Assembly: GCA_037349105.1 (NCBI GenBank)
Contig: JAYJMM010000123.1
Coordinates: 682,001 to 746,000 of the forward strand
Length of the DNA stretch: 64,000 nt
Direction of reading: 5' to 3'
DNA from: Limnomonas spitsbergensis
Taxonomy: Eukaryota; Chlorophyta; Chlorophyceae; Chlamydomonadales
A program made the translations under genes and the position numbers. Below the pieces are notes generated by a model. That model was given only the letters and a program-made list of their open reading frames with translations. It ran no database searches and was not told the origin of the DNA. This document shows positions 11,905 through 26,400 of this stretch, one piece after another (position 1 is the first letter of the stretch; the number at the start of each line of letters is the position of its first letter).

Positions 11905-12792
11905 ATGGACTACAACAGCAACCCCACGTCTATTACACGCTTCTTTACTCCTCTTGCTCGAGGCATCCCCTGCTGGGAGCTCAAGTCACGCGCTCCAGAG
12001 GCAAGGCAATAGGGTGGCGGTCCATTGCATAAAAAAACGCGATATTGATTTAAGGAGTGTGCAAGGACTGGCCCGGGAGTGGGTGGCGCAGGGAAGTGTT
12101 GGAACTGTAACAATTTCTAGATGGAGGATTGGGAACATCCACAGGGGTATCAAAAGGGTACCGGCAGTGAGGTGTTACAGTTTCCCCAAAATCTGGCACA
12201 CTTTTTGCTTTTTCACCATACAGGACAATGCAGTCTGGTACTATTTTGTGATCACGGTCCATTGGTATGAAACAAACTTCATGTATGGGCCCCACCCCAC
12301 CCTTGTGAGACTCAATGGATTGCAATGCGACAAACGCTTTTTTGCTCACCCTCCCTAGATTGCCCATAACCTGGGCTACAAGCACGTCGGCATCTACAAG
12401 GGTTTATATGCCGCCAGGGGCATGAGCATCGAGGCCAAGGCCAATGGAGGTCGCGTTCCAAGTATGGCGCAGGTACCTGGTACTTCAAGCCACCCCCGGG
12501 TGCCTCTCGATTTCTTCATGATGCAAAATTAAAAGCTGCCCTCATAATGCCCCACTCAGCAGTATGTTGCCTAAAAATGAAAATTGCATTTTAAGAATAC
12601 GAATGGGGCTGAATTAACTATCCCATACCTGTCCCTCTGCAGGGCGGTATCACAGCCTCCCTTCAGAGCATTGGGTCCACTGATTATGTCAAGCCGGAGG
12701 CTGATTGCGCCCTGTCCTCAGCTCTGGTGCGTGCGGGGATGAAGAGTGTGAGAAGAGGACATCAGTATAACGGCGTGCGGCTGCTGAACTAA
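11905..12792 (+). CDS. ISG12/IFI6-IFI27-like small protein, copy B (3 exons)
   Basis: Exons 11905-12000, 12359-12472 and 12643-12792 (32, 38 and 49 codons plus TAA) form a frame of about 119 residues without internal stops. Exon 2 is exactly as long as in copy A at 3410-3523, and the core GITASLQSIGST is identical; the GGGVPS run has become GGRVPS. The exon 1 boundary in copy A uses GTAAGG, while here it reads GCAAGG, so intron 1 needs a GC-AG splice or the gene is decaying. Proposed family and doubts are as for copy A. The two copies lie 7.6 kb apart in the same orientation, with transposon fragments between them. Confidence 0.5.
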
Positions 12793-15700
12793 TGTGGAGG
12801 ACCAGTTTGCTACGCGGAGTCTGCCAACAGGTGGACTCTTCAAGCGTCTAATACACAAGGTACCCTATACCAGGTCCAGAATACCGTATTAATCTGCATG
12901 CACTCTGTCAGGCATCCTCCTCACAAGTTTTTGCCTGGCCACTCATGAAGCAGAGGTATATAAATATGTTGCAACTGCAGACAATTATGTTCAGGTTTAT
13001 GCCGAGGTTTTTGTTTCTCCAAATGTGCTTGATGTCGCTCACCTGTCCAGTCATTGTTGACTTCATTGATGGCTGGCTTTGATTCGAGCAAAATATTCCT
13101 CACTGTTGGAAAACCTTCATGTTGTATCGAATGGTAGCATCCTTGTACTTGGTGTTAGGACATGTCCCGCAGGTTCCATACCCTGTCTGCTCTGAATCCT
13201 CCTGCTTTCATTCAGCCTTCACAGCACCCGATAAACAAGACCGGTGCCGGAATCCAGGTTTTGACATGTCATCAAAAAATATTTGAGCCTTGAAATAAGG
13301 CCACACACCGCCGACAGTTTAAAACATCAGGTGGTTGAACAAAGACTGTTGCAAGTGCCACATTCAATAAGAAGTGCCATCTTACTGCGGGAACACAATT
13401 CAGATTTGTACAATCAACGCAGCGCCCAAGAGACACATGAGACAAAATTTGCACACCTCTAAATGCGCGAGCGGGGAGCTGTGCATTGCACCTACTGCTT
13501 CCCAACCTACTGACACTTCACCCAATGACAGTGCTGCAACATTATAGCGATGCCGTCCAAGCCGCACTACTGAGCCCATGGCAGCGCAGCAGCATGGGTG
13601 AGGGTCCGTTGCAGCTATTGCTCGCCTGGCTTGTCGGGTTGCATATGCATCATTTCGAGCGTACACAGATCCCAAGGGGGGAAGGCAACCTAGTAATAAC
13701 TACCTGGATATAATGAAAGAAATTTGAGCACCAGCATGCGTGGCCAGGAGCATACCAATGGTTTCCGAGATGCAGCGTGGCTGAAGTATGCTGGAATAGC
13801 ACAAAACAAACGTTGGCCTGTATGAGACCTACAGCTGGTCCATAACAGGCACAGCAACCAGTGAATTCAAAGGTTGGGTGGTTGGAGTCAGAAATGTAAA
13901 AACGACCCGCCCCAAGGCCCATGCCATTTGCAGAACACGAGTGACCAGTCAGCACCAACAGGCGATGAAACTGGCAGACAACATGAACAGGGGAGGTATC
14001 GGCTATCCATCATCTGGTCACCCAGTTGGGCCCCGGGACCGACCACTGATGCTTCACCTCGGCAGTGCTGTGAAACGAACCTTTAGAAACTATCCAAATG
14101 GAGTTGTTGTGAGTCAACCTAAAACCACACAATCAAAATAACAGTGACCCCGGATCTGTCAGTCGTGTTCCCCCCAGACAGTAACAGGTGTAATTGCCAA
14201 AACCAGCAGGACCCAGAGGAAACAAAACGCAAGATGGAGTTGTGCCGAGCAGTTTACGCTCATAGAGAGTGGGCGCACCCCCTTCAAGCCTAGAAGGGAA
14301 AGAGGGCACACGCCCGACCCTTAGTCTGCCTGCTGACAGCAGGAGGGTGTCATATTATTATGCAGTATTATTTTGTTAAGAGGGACACCCACCACCACCA
14401 CTTGGCGCGGCTGGTGGCCAGGGAGGGAATTGTAATCAAAACTGGCCTTTGGGGGCGAAAAGCCGTTGGGGCTGTTAAATGCGCCATGGGGGCTTGAGCC
14501 CAAGACATAATTACCCTTCAGGTTCATTCTTCAAGTCTTGAAAAGTGTGTGAAAAGAAACAAGTGGCGCTGGGCTGTACACATCGCCGGCTCGCAACCAG
14601 ACAGCGTTGGTAGGAGCAGGGTGTGATCTACAGCAGCGCTGGTTGACGCCAATCTCGGAGCTGACTGTCTGAAATGGGCATTATCAATCCCGCGCGGCAA
14701 GCCCTGTGGGCCTAGGGCAGGTGCGTGTGGTTTGAGGCCTACCCATGGACAGACATGAACACCACCCAATATTATCCTGCTGGCAGCAGAACCTGTCTAG
14801 CAGGCACCTCCGGCAGCGTTGCAGGCTTCCTGTTCCTCGTGGGCCACACACCTAAGCCACTTGCTTGCTTCATGTGGTGTCCAGCAGGTTCATCTGGGGG
14901 ATCCCATCGAGGCCAAACGCTTGCTGGGCGTGGTGTCCTGCAGCTGGACCTGCACATGGACCTGCACACAGAGGGGCAAGAAGAAGGTTGGCACTAATGG
15001 AATAAAGGCAAATACCACAGACCACTTACCGGTATGGCCAACGAATAGTTTATTACAGAAAAATACACACATTCACCAGGGTAAACATATTCTGGTACTG
15101 GTGTCTTGGACAGGTACTATCAAGATATTGTAATCATGAAGAGAGGCGCTGACACTGTCAAGCAACAAGGGCCCACTTTGCAGTTCAGAAAAAGTTGAAA
15201 AATAAAGCTGTGTCCTGGAGAGCTAGGGAAAAGTGCGGCATGGTACGAGACTGAGGCCGTGCTGTTACCCTTCGGAATAATTGGACCGAGACCCTAGCTC
15301 TTCTCTTCTTTCATTTTTGAGACAACCATCAATATTGATGTATTATTTTGCTGTATTAACCCATGCTAAGCTGCCAGTATTGTTGTGCGGCACTGGCGCA
15401 CTGCCACGCCATCATGCTGCCAGGTCACACTGGCAAAATCACAGGCTGCCAAGCTATGCGCCACAGATGCGATCGCTAGCTTTCCGGCTGTAATGTAGCT
15501 GAAGTACTGACATGCTCATTGCCATGCAGCAGCAACACTCTGACTCTATCACAGGCAAGGTCCTCTCACCAAGTCATCTGGACGCCAGAGGCAGTCCCTG
15601 GCCAGGGGGCTGGCGTCTCCGCTTGGCCAGTTGTTGTACATGATGAAACGAGTGGGTGAGCCAAAGTTGTTTTGATGCATATCGCCATCCCCTAGTGAGG

Positions 15701-15949
15701 GACCTGCAAAGGAAGCAGGCAAGACCGGACGTGATACGCTGATCCCCCGACAGGGTATGACCATGTCCCACAGTCTCAGGATGAGCATGAGACTGATCTT
15801 GGAAGAGTTCTGGTTCTACTGAACAGATGAGGAAAAGGGACTGAAGTTTCATGCGACCAGTTTGTTTTCTTGTCGTTCCTCTGATTACCTTTCTCTATTT
15901 TTCGTCTTGCATTGTCTGGCCCTTTTAAAAAGCCACGGGAATCCTGAGG
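12793..15949. other. No supported gene
   Basis: Only short overlapping frames are present, with no recognisable family, no phase-consistent exon chain and no long repeat. An exon too short to judge cannot be excluded. Confidence 0.35.
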
Positions 15950-17080
15950 TCATGCGGTGGACACCTCACCTGCAAGCGTAGCAGACAATGGCATTATAAC
16001 CAGCCTCTCAGGGGACGATGTGACCGCTCTGCCTCTCTTGCCCCCTGCTTCTGCTTCTGCCGCCGGCACTCCAGCTGCTACCGCTAGGTCCCTTTCTTCT
16101 TTTCGGGCTCTTCTCTTGGCAGCGCTCCGCTCCATCACTCGCATTTCGTCGTAGTGCAGGTAAGACCGTCTGGAGTCGGCAATGGTGGCAAGGGAGTGGT
16201 GGTGGACAACATAGAAATGAACAGCCCTATGGCAAGACCCTAGACAAGGACAGGAAGTGGGTGGGAACCAGGGTAGGTGATGAGAATTGTATGGGCTGCA
16301 CGCATGTTGAAGCTTCAGGGCTGCCCCCCAACGGTCTGATGCTTGTGCGGTCCAAGCTTCTTGCAGTCTTCTACCAGCGCTCTTCCTTATGCTTGCCTGA
16401 AGCTGCAGCTGAGCCGCACTGAAGGCAATGCACCCGTCACTGACCCAACCATGTTCACCAGAACTGTTTTTATTGCAAGGCCACCAGTATTTGTATTTCC
16501 ATGAAAGTGTGACCCTGTGGAAGACCCTATCGGCAAGGTTACCCGCCCAACAATTACGGCCACGCACTTACATGGCCAAGATCTCTGAGACCTTGAGGAA
16601 CCAGTCCTGAATCGCCTCGCTGTCCAACGCTCGCTGCATTTCATCAATGGAGTGGCTGAATGTGCTGTAGCCACCGTAGGGGGCTGTGGGCATTTGGTGG
16701 AGGTGCGGATGGCCAAGGCCTGCACAAGGAGGGACCAAGGAAAGTGGGGAACACATACGTAACTAAGGCCATGGGTTACCAGTAAGGATTTGAAGGTGTC
16801 TTTGTCAACCTCGTGACCAGGGCAGGACATTGGCGAAGAGAGAGCTACAACTACGAGGGTTATGGTGCAAAAGAGGAGGCCTGCATTAGAATGGACCCCA
16901 TGCTACCAGTGAGCTGCATCTGCAGCGTTTTTCAACCCCTGAAAGCTTTCCCCTCCGGACCTGGGGAGGCCGTCTCGCAGAGCGGGTCGGGTGCGAGGGC
17001 ATTGGCCGAGGGTGCAGACGGCGGGTGCATATGGTATTCGTCCTCATGGATGAAGCAGATGTCATTAGTTGTGGGCGAGA
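15950..17080 (-). CDS. Unrecognised multi-exon gene, 3' part
   Basis: Four minus-strand exons chain in consistent phase: one ending at 16961 (start unclear, about 17080), then 16719-16572, 16418-16302 and 16169-15950 with a TGA stop. Donors are GTCCGG (weak), GTAAGT and GTGCAG; acceptors are TGCAG, TTCAG and CCAG. The predicted C-terminal part is rich in Asp, Glu, Arg and Ala: a segment SHSIDEMQRALDSEAIQDWF, then IRKSAGRRLQEAW, then a basic helix MERSAAKRRARKEERD that could be a coiled coil or nuclear signal. I do not recognise the family. A further exon-like piece ends at a perfect GTAAGT donor at 17592 (reading SYIQELQLASLLLL), and others lie near 17.2 kb, so the gene probably extends upstream; its 5' end was not found. 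Confidence 0.45.
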
Positions 17081-17692
17081 AGGGTAGGAGGTGGCTTTGT
17101 ATCAACGCCAGTGCGCCCCGAGATGGTGCGTCATGCCGCGTTCTTACAGTAGGCAGCGTCAGACAGCAGCTGGCGAAGGCGGGGTCTTTGATGTTCTGCA
17201 TTCCGCACACAGGTTAAGAAAGTCTAGGAGAGGAGGCGGAGGAGGCTCTCGTCTAGGTTCCCTCCTTTTAGGGGAGGGGAGAGGGAGGGGGCGTGCACAG
17301 ATGACGAACACTGGCAGGGCTGTGCTGATTGAGCAGCGCAGCACGGGTCTCCAAGCTCTCTTAGAGACTGAGCACGCTGATGACGAGACGCCTTGGTTGA
17401 TCCTCAATTCGATATTCAAATGGGGCGAACTGCGAGCCAGGGAGGGGCCCGTGCAGGCTCAGCATCAAGAGTTGCTATTCCTTCCTTCATTCTTCTCATG
17501 CATGCAATAGGCAACGAAAGCAGGAAACCGATGTGAGCACTCTTGATTTTAGCGTTGCACAAGCATCTCGAATTCTGCTTCGTGCACTTACATGTGTGCA
17601 CCCGAGGGGTTAGCAATAGCAGCGATGCAAGCTGAAGCTCCTGGATGTAGCTTTGATAGCAGGCTTGGTGGAGAAGCAAAGGAGGAGATGAA

Positions 17693-20455
17693 GCCGACAG
17701 AAACCGACAGTACTACACAAGGGCAGGTAGATGGCTTTTGACTAAATAGACAAGGGAGCTGACAAAGACACTGCGCTAAAATTAATGGGTGGTGGATAAA
17801 GAGCAATTCAAATGGATATATTTGAAATGCCGAAAGCCGAGGAAGTCTGGTGGATTCGGTTGCCGTACCAGAATGCGGGTGACCAGAATGTACACATTTT
17901 TCATCTTTCCGCTGCTTCTGACATTACCAATATCGCTCAACCATCACACAAGCTGAGTATTCATGCCATTGGTAAATACTGATGAGGCAGGATGAGGCAG
18001 ATGGACAGCTATTGACGAGCGAGATTTAACTGAGCCGCCAGGAGGACAAAATAGTGCCAAATTGTGTTCAAATTACAACACCCTGGCTGTTGCGACAATG
18101 CTCAAGAATCATGTATACTATGCACTGGCTATATTTGGACCTGGTGAGTGATAATGTGGGTAACCACTGGTACGCAACATCTGTAATAACATGAAGTCTT
18201 CACGTGCCAACGTCAGTTAGACGGCAAGCCATACATCAATGGTGCTAGGGGGGTTCCTGATCACGTGTGAGCATCAGATGGACAGATTTGCAGACCTTTA
18301 TGTGTAGTTGCACCCAAGAGTTGCACGACCGACCTCTCGATCACGTGTGCAGATTTTCGGAACGTGGTATGAACCAGCACCTCATCCCCTCTTCCCCTAA
18401 GTTTGAGTCACTAAGCAAATGCAAGCGGTACATGGGCCTGCCAGTGTTAGGCCTTGTCACCTTCGGGATCATTGCAAGTCATTTACCGTTTGGGAAAAAG
18501 TTAGTTGTCCACTTCATGGCATAAATCATGGCCAGCTCGCAACACACACATCAAGGCCTCGTCAGCTCGGATGGCAGTCCGAACCCTTGCTTTTGTTCAG
18601 ACTGATGATTTGCAAAAAGCATACACAGGTCAACGTTTTGAAATATCAGAAATGGCCATGCATCCATAAGTCACTTGGTCTTATTGGGGGCTTATGGCCA
18701 GGCGGTCCCTGAGGTTTAAAAAGGCAAGTGCTGACCTCTGGCGGCCATGGCACATGTAAACATATTGTACCCAGGGGATGTTCCCCCGGTCCCGCTGAGG
18801 GGCAGGGTAGCTGAGGCGAAGGGGACAAGGTGGCAGCGGCGGCATTGGCTGCATAGGCCATTTCAAAGCCTGATGCAGAAATTAGGCCAAACAAGGTCTT
18901 TCATAGTTACCAGATCCACATGAAGACTGTCAATGTGTCCACCTACCCTTTCCTCTTAGCATTCCCCTTGCCTGTGGGATGCCCAGAGGTGGTAGGTGGG
19001 GGTCTCAATGTCTCATGGCTGTCTCTCTCCCGAGCATCCACACCTTAAATTTCAGAACTTCTCAATTGGTGCAAGCGTCAGCTGGAGTCTTTCCCCGTTG
19101 GATGAGGGCATCATTGGAGGCAACTGTGACCGGCACAGAGCGAAACATCGTGGATGTGATGGATCGTGTAAGCTCCAGAGTGTCTCAGGCTGCAGTTGTG
19201 GTACCGCCGTGGTATCGCCTAGTGCATGGCTGTCAGATAGGCTCCTAGTTGAGTTAAGCGGGTGTGCCGAGGCCTTTGAGGGGCAGTGAGGTGCATCTCT
19301 GCCCTGCCACTTGTGACATATCGGCCCCACCCCTACCGACCACGATTTGCAGTGCAGAACCCTACATTATATCACCATCCATGTGACGATCTGCCATCCA
19401 GACAGCAGCAAGGGGACAAAAGTAACTGCATGAGTCGGCTAGGAGGGATACTGTTTTTTGCATCCACGATGCCTCCTCACCCTAGTTCCATGAGCGCAGA
19501 TAATGAGATCTTCAAGCACAATTTAAGGTTGGCAAATCAAAAAAATCACTCTGTGCACCTCGCTGTGCACTGTCAAGGCAGGTCTACAAGCTAAATGAGG
19601 TTTGTGGGGGGAACGTGCCCAATGTTTCATGCCCTTACGGCATTTTACTGTCCATTTCAGCGTTATTTCCATTCTTTACTCAACCATTTTAATAGAAATG
19701 ATGTCAATGTCACACACCCTCTCAATATTTTCAAATTGGTTTTTTTAGGTGCCAAGAGAACAACATGGTTATCATTCACCTACGCAGCAGATCCTCCAGG
19801 TCTTTGGGAAAGGGCTATTTATGCGGGCGCAGGCTCCCCTTGTTTTCCACTTATAAGAATCTGAAACCTGCAACTCTGATGCAGCCGCAGCCGGCACCAA
19901 GCCAAGGGGAAAATGATTATGGATTTACAAAGCTAATTCACAAAGCACAGGCGAGCGTCAATTAATATGCACTAGTACAGACCGGTCATCACAGCAAAAG
20001 GGTGGAGAAAACGATTTAGTAGCTGCTAGCGACACTGCATGCTGTAGTCACTAGGTTAACTTGAAATCAACTGTTTTACTCGTTAAGTAACACACTACAT
20101 ATTCCAAGTCGGTGCCTCACCACCACTTGGCAAACTAAAAACACCTTGGCCAAGGGGGCGGATACTATCCAGACTATAAAATGAAGGAACGGGGCACGGG
20201 TTGTTCCCTCCAACAAATCCAGAAGGCCAGAGATTCAAGAAGATCTAGAAAGATCCGGGGCAGGGCCGCAGCACCTCGTGCCTCTGCCGGCCAGGTCCTC
20301 ATCCCCAGTCCCCCAGGACTGATTCACCAGCTGGGGTTCTGAAATGCTTTTCAGCCTCTCCACCTCAGGGGGCCAACAGTCACCACACAGGGGCATGGGT
20401 ATCAGCTCTGGCTGGTGTGTGACAGCCCACACAAGCTTCCGCTCTCCACACTTCC
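17693..20455. other. Exon-like fragments only, no assembled gene
   Basis: Minus-strand pieces around 19330-19060 and 18890-18780 have coding-like composition and may be upstream exons of the gene ending at 15950, but phases could not be joined with confidence. Below the pherophorin stop at 20456, TGTAA on the minus strand (19929-19925) is the kind of polyadenylation signal used in this algal group; assignment is tentative. Confidence 0.3.
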
Positions 20456-23400
20456 TTAGATTGCGCGGAAGGTGGTGACAGGACAGAAGCCCTGGCCACC
20501 AGGGCTGTCATAGGCGGCCACCTTGCACGTGCCGGTATTGCCGCAGATTTGGTTCAAGGTGCTGCAGGGGGGAGGGGGGGGAACGGTTGATTAGTTGTCA
20601 GGATCTTAAGTTTTGATCGTAGTGGTTGGGCTTGTCCCGCTTGGCAGTAAATACAAGCTCAGCCGCAGGCCCAGCCCTGACAGCAGTACACACGCCCAGG
20701 AGGCCAAGCAGCCTATCCAGGCCTGTTGATTATTGAGTAATTTTAGCTACAACTCAGATAGGCCACAGCCTCTGCTGCATGGACTGGTTGAAGCAAGCCC
20801 TGCCGCTCGGGCCCCCAGACGTGTGACAGTCAAGACATGATGCCCGTCGGCCCAGTCGTGGCTGCAAAAGGGAGTCACTAACAGACAGTCACTAACACGT
20901 AGGGGTTGCCTGTCTTCTGGCCCTGGCCCCATGTCCTGAAAGTCAACCCCAATACACCACCCCACCCCCCAGGGTCCCTCCCGCACTCACAATCCCCTGA
21001 CCATGAAGGACAGCGTAGTTCCAGCCGCGCCCACAGAGCAGGGCACGTTCAACGTGGTGAACTTAACAGTAGGCCTGCAAAAGAAAAGGCAAACGTGCGC
21101 GTGGATAGGTCAGGACACATGAAAAGACAGACAGAAGCATATATGCAGCATTTTGCCAGTACATGGCCTCGCAAGAGTACTGTACATTTACTTTGCCTTC
21201 CCTCAATAATTCACGCTGTTTAGGGTTAAGGGATACATGAATGTACTACTGATCGATTGCCAACACCAGATTTCAGTCGGAAATTAAGAGCTTTGGTCGA
21301 AAGTTTGCCCTGAGGGCAGGATTAAAAGAAAGTATTTTGTCATACCCTCTAGGGAAGGCAAATCAAATTACGGTAGACCATAATCATAAATTAGGCCCCC
21401 CTGCGTGAAATAAAACTCACGAGGATGTCTGCCAGTAGATGGCGCTGAAAGAGCGGCCCATGATCACAGCGTTCTTAAATGAGCCTCGGTACATGATGGA
21501 GGCTGCAGGGCGGGGGGAGGGGCCAGCGGGGAAGATAAGGTATGGACGCGGCCGTGCATAAGTTTGAGAAGGAAAGTGCAAACAGGCAAGCATAAAAGCA
21601 TGGAGTGGGGAGAAGATAAACAAGAGGACTGTTTCGGACCTGGGAGTCCCGCAGGCCCTGGACGAAAGAAACAGGCAAAACTAGACCCCTTGCCATGGCG
21701 ACTGATTGTTCAACAACTCTCAACAACAACAAAAATGGTACCGCCCGCCCCGTAATGATAGAGCCACTTGATGAAGGCATTGTCACTACCTGCCAGCAAC
21801 ATTGTCACCACCCACCTGCGACGCTGTAGAGATCTATCTCGACCTTCTGCATGTTGGTGGTGCAGGGGCCGCCCTGGGCCACGTCTGTGAAGATCCTCAG
21901 CACAACCTGGATTACAAATTTCAAATTCAAACGTCAGGTTCTCATCATTTGCAGTCCATTGGGCGGTAATAGGTGCACATCTGGGGATTAACGAGGCGGT
22001 ATCCCAATTGAATATGACATTTTGGGGGACTGGGAAGCGGGCGCGAGGAATATTGGTATTAAGCCATGATCAGGATTGCTCAGAAGATGTCTCACTAATT
22101 TAAGAAATGTCAGCATGCTGCCTATGACCCTAGATGACTGCTCCTTCCAAATGCTGAATCAGCTTTTGGGCGTCCAATGGGAGGTCGCCATACCATGGCA
22201 CACAAACACACAAATTCATTCCAACAGGGGCACTATCTGACAGGTTTTACTGAGGTGCGCACTAGTGCGCCGTTGAGGGGCTGCCAAGCGGCCACTGCAG
22301 GGCTTTTGGGACCTAACCCCTACGACTTCTGGCCAAAGCAACCAGCCATACCGCACAAAATTCCATTGGTAATATGCCCAGATGCAGCTGTAGTCTATAT
22401 GAAGTGCACTGAAGCAGCACTGGCAACTCAGCCATCAACGATCATCTCAGCAGCCTACAATCTTCAAAATAGTTGCTCCCTCATTTCAGCTGTCAGAGTC
22501 TCAAAAAGAGGATAACGTTCTCCTCAAAATATGAAGTATTTTAAACTGCACCCACATTGTAGTTTGCAGTGGTGCCGACTCGGGTGATGCTGTCAGTGCT
22601 CACGCGCCATGGGCTGTTGAAGATGCTAGGGTCGCACCTTTGGGGTAAAAGAGGGGGAAAGGAAAACAAGGTTAATACACGCCAACACAATGCAACACAA
22701 TGCAATATAACATCGCACCAATGCAAAACCTCATATCAGCATCATGCTCATCACGAGAACGGGGGTGGACAACAGTTTTGGGGCCAAGTTTTCTAGGCAA
22801 AATGCTTTTCGAAGTTTATCCTGGGTGAGATACTGAAGGCATGCCCGAGAGGGACGTTTTGAATGAAGGTTATGCCAACATGGTGACCGAGGGTACCAGT
22901 GTGCGTCCCAGCATACCCAGCCATCAGAGAAACGAGGGAGCCCAGCCAATGAGAAATTCATGCCAAGCCACTAAAAACTGCTCCCAACCAACTAGCAAAT
23001 TATCCATGTTGACCCGCGCCTGCTGTGTAGCTAAGGCCACACACCCATCAGCTCCCAGTGGCACTCACGCGCAGTAGGGGAAGCTGCCTGGGGGAGGAGG
23101 GGGAAAGATGCCGATGGGGGGGCTGCTCTTAGGCTTGACATTGAAGGGGGGCAGGGGATTCGGGGGAGGGGGAGGAGGGGGAGGAGGAGGAGGAGGGGGA
23201 GGGGGAGGAGGGGGGGGAGGGGAATTAGGTGGAGAGGGAGGAGAGGGGGGACGGGGGGGAGGAGGCGATGGGGGACGGGGAGGAGGACGGGGAGGAGGAG
23301 AGGGGGGGCGAGGGGGAGGGGGTGAAGGAGGAGGAGAAGGGGGACGGGGGGGAGGAGGTGAAGGAGGAGGAGATGCATCCTGGGGAGTAATCGAGGGAGG

Positions 23401-26400
23401 GGGCATAGATCCAAGGAGGCCAGGGTTGCAGCAGTCCTTTGCGGTGTTGAAAACGCTGAACTGATAGTAGCCCAGGTCGAAAAGCTCCACGGGGTTGCAG
23501 TTGGACTCCAGCTTGAGGAAGAAGGGCAGCATGTTACCTGCAGGAAGTAGACATGACAACAGAGGTGAGGAAGAGAAGAGACATGACAGGGGTCGCACGA
23601 ACTCGGCTACTCGACAGAGGTCACAGGACGCAACGGAGGTGCCCCTGAGGAGTGTGATGTATGCTGAAGTGTGGGGAACATCTTAAGGCAACAATGTTTT
23701 AAGGGGCAGCATGATCGTCTGAGCACCAAGGGTACAGCCATGGAGGAATATATCAAGATGTAATGATTATCAGGGGTGCCGTTTAATTTATGCTATTTTG
23801 AGCATATTGTTTCCCTTCATTCTTGTTGTTCTGACACTGCTAAGGTTCTGCGCGTGCATGTAATGTTGTTGGAGAGTAAGAGACTGACGACCGCTCGGCT
23901 GTCTTTCCATTTTTCTGATTTGGCATACACATGCGCTGAAGCCTCGCCTCTGCCGTAGTGTATCTCTCACCTGTGCTCAGGACCTGTGCCTGCGTGTAGG
24001 TGAAGGCAGAAACCTTCAACACAGCACGGTTGTTGGACTGCAGCTCGTATGTTACACTCTTGTTTATCGCGAGGCTGGGGAAGCCATAGCCGAGCAGGGC
24101 GCTGCGGATGCAGTAGTTCTGGTTGGGGGCTGTATAGGCAGGGGAAAAGGGGGAGGAAGAGAGGGGGGGGCATGGCTGTGAAAAAAAGTGGCAAGAAAAG
24201 GGGGGACGACATTGAAAGAAACGGGTGCCATGCCTGACAGCCACAGTGTGTTAGCTCAGCTGCAGAGGGTCTCTGGATTGGCAAAGGGGGGATAACTATG
24301 CTTCCCTATCAGTTGGGCACTCAGGCTTTTGGCGCCTGTCTGGGCAGGGCCTATGAACAAGCCATCCTCAGGAACTTGCTGATGCCTATGCTGTTGGCAA
24401 GGCAGGCATTGCGTGAATTCCCTATGCCTCGTTGCAATAGTGTATGCACCTCCCGCATGTTCCGAAGATTGTCTGCATTCATTACATGCACATGAACTTG
24501 GGATGAGCCCTTTCGCTTCTTACTACATCAGATCATCAGCTGCCATCAGTTTCAATTCATGAGGGCAGAGACCTTGTTCAACTGAAGGGATTCTTTCCCT
24601 TATTTTAAAATCTACATGGAGGCTGTGAAGCATAAAACTAACCTGCCACTCCTTTTAGTGCCCAACAGAGGGACAGCACAGGTTCCTGATCTTATTGGAA
24701 GCCCTTAACCCTACATCCCGAACCCTTAAACACAGCAATACAATACGAGGTACTTGTTGGAGTCGATTTAGATCTGTGCCAGGCTATGCAACAGCAGCTG
24801 CGATGATGGCTGCGGCCACTCACCAACATTAAACTCAATCTTGCCGATGTCAGATCCCGAGCAAGCGGTTGGTGCGGGTGGTGTGGGCACTGCCTTCAGG
24901 GTGATGAAGAACCTCATGTAGAGGGCACCGTCAAGGACGAAAAGCCCGGTGTAGGTGAGGGATGTTGGGTTGTAGGGGTCGTTGCTGATGCAGCGGCACC
25001 AGGGGAAGCCCGGGTACAGGCTGGGGAACTTGGGGTCATCTTGCAGGAGGCTTCTGTGGGTGGTATTCGTGGGGGTTCGGGGGAGGGGGAATGAGTGGTC
25101 AGAGGATGATATGCGGGCAGTGGTCTGGGAGGAAACAGGATGAGAGGAGGGGAGGGGAAAGGGGAGCGAGGGAAAGTGTGGATTGTTGGGGGGATTTGTG
25201 AGGGGAGCAGGCAAGGGCGGAGTGTGGGGACTGGAGCTGGGCGGGGAAATTGCGGGGGTAAAGCGTCGGTGGGCAGGGGTGAGGCGAAGGTGAGGGGATA
25301 AGAGGAAGGGAAATTGCGAAGATAAATTGCAGATACCCGTGCTCATAGGTTTGGCAGGAGTGATTTCGTCAGGAATTGCTCTGATTATGGCATCAGAGTG
25401 GCGGGCAGGTGGCAGAGAGCTCTTCAGGTGCATGCACAGGCTTTTGGGTCGATGCTGTTAACACGAGAAACACAGTTCTTGATAGTTTGGGGCGTTGCTG
25501 AATGTTGCAGGTGCAGCTCGCAGGGCAGCGGTCATCGAGACGTAAGACACAATCTTGATCGCTTGATTGAACGAGGTGATTTTGCATCAGCTTTATGACA
25601 TGACGCAGCAGCGAGATGATGAGATGATGCAATCATGCAGTGTCGGTATGCTTGCTCCTAATTTCTAATGAATGCATCGAATGGGAGGAAGGGGGCAGAC
25701 TGGGCAGACAGGGGGGCACAAAGCGACAGGGGATATTTGTTCGGCGGTGCGCACCGTTCAAAGAATCAATTAGCATCAGGCACAGCAGCATAACAGTTCA
25801 CAACAGGCGGACATAGCTATACAACTTGGGATGAACCGACACCGCAGAATGACGTGAAATGAGTGATGGGGACATAACGCGATACGGTCGATGGTGTTAG
25901 ACATCGAGATAGAGGAAGATCTCAAGTAGGCACATTTACATGCGGACTGTTGCGACTGCGCGGCCTTCATGCGGGTTGGCTCGTATCGAGTATGCAGGGA
26001 GGCAATAGCGCTTGCACAATGTGTCCACATGCTTAGCAGGGGACAGACAAAGTGAGGTGTGCACAATCGCTCGTTAAAAATTGCGTGCGTGGCATAACAG
26101 GGAGTTGTTGCGTCGTGATGTTGTTCTCGCTGATGTTGCCGCTGGCTGGGGCACCAGCAGGGTCTTCGGACGGTCCTGACCGGCCGGGGCGAACGAACGA
26201 TAGCGACAACGACAGGAGGCCATCGATGAAACACTGCACCCTGTCATATGATCGCCGTTGCTCACCTGTCAGATGCTGCGAGTAAGAAAGGGAGGGTGGG
26301 TGTGGGTTAGTCAGAAACGGAGTGTCATTGCTCAGGAACCACATATGCCAGATTGCTGGATGCGCAACATTTGGGGGCACACATGCGCATTGATCCAGCT

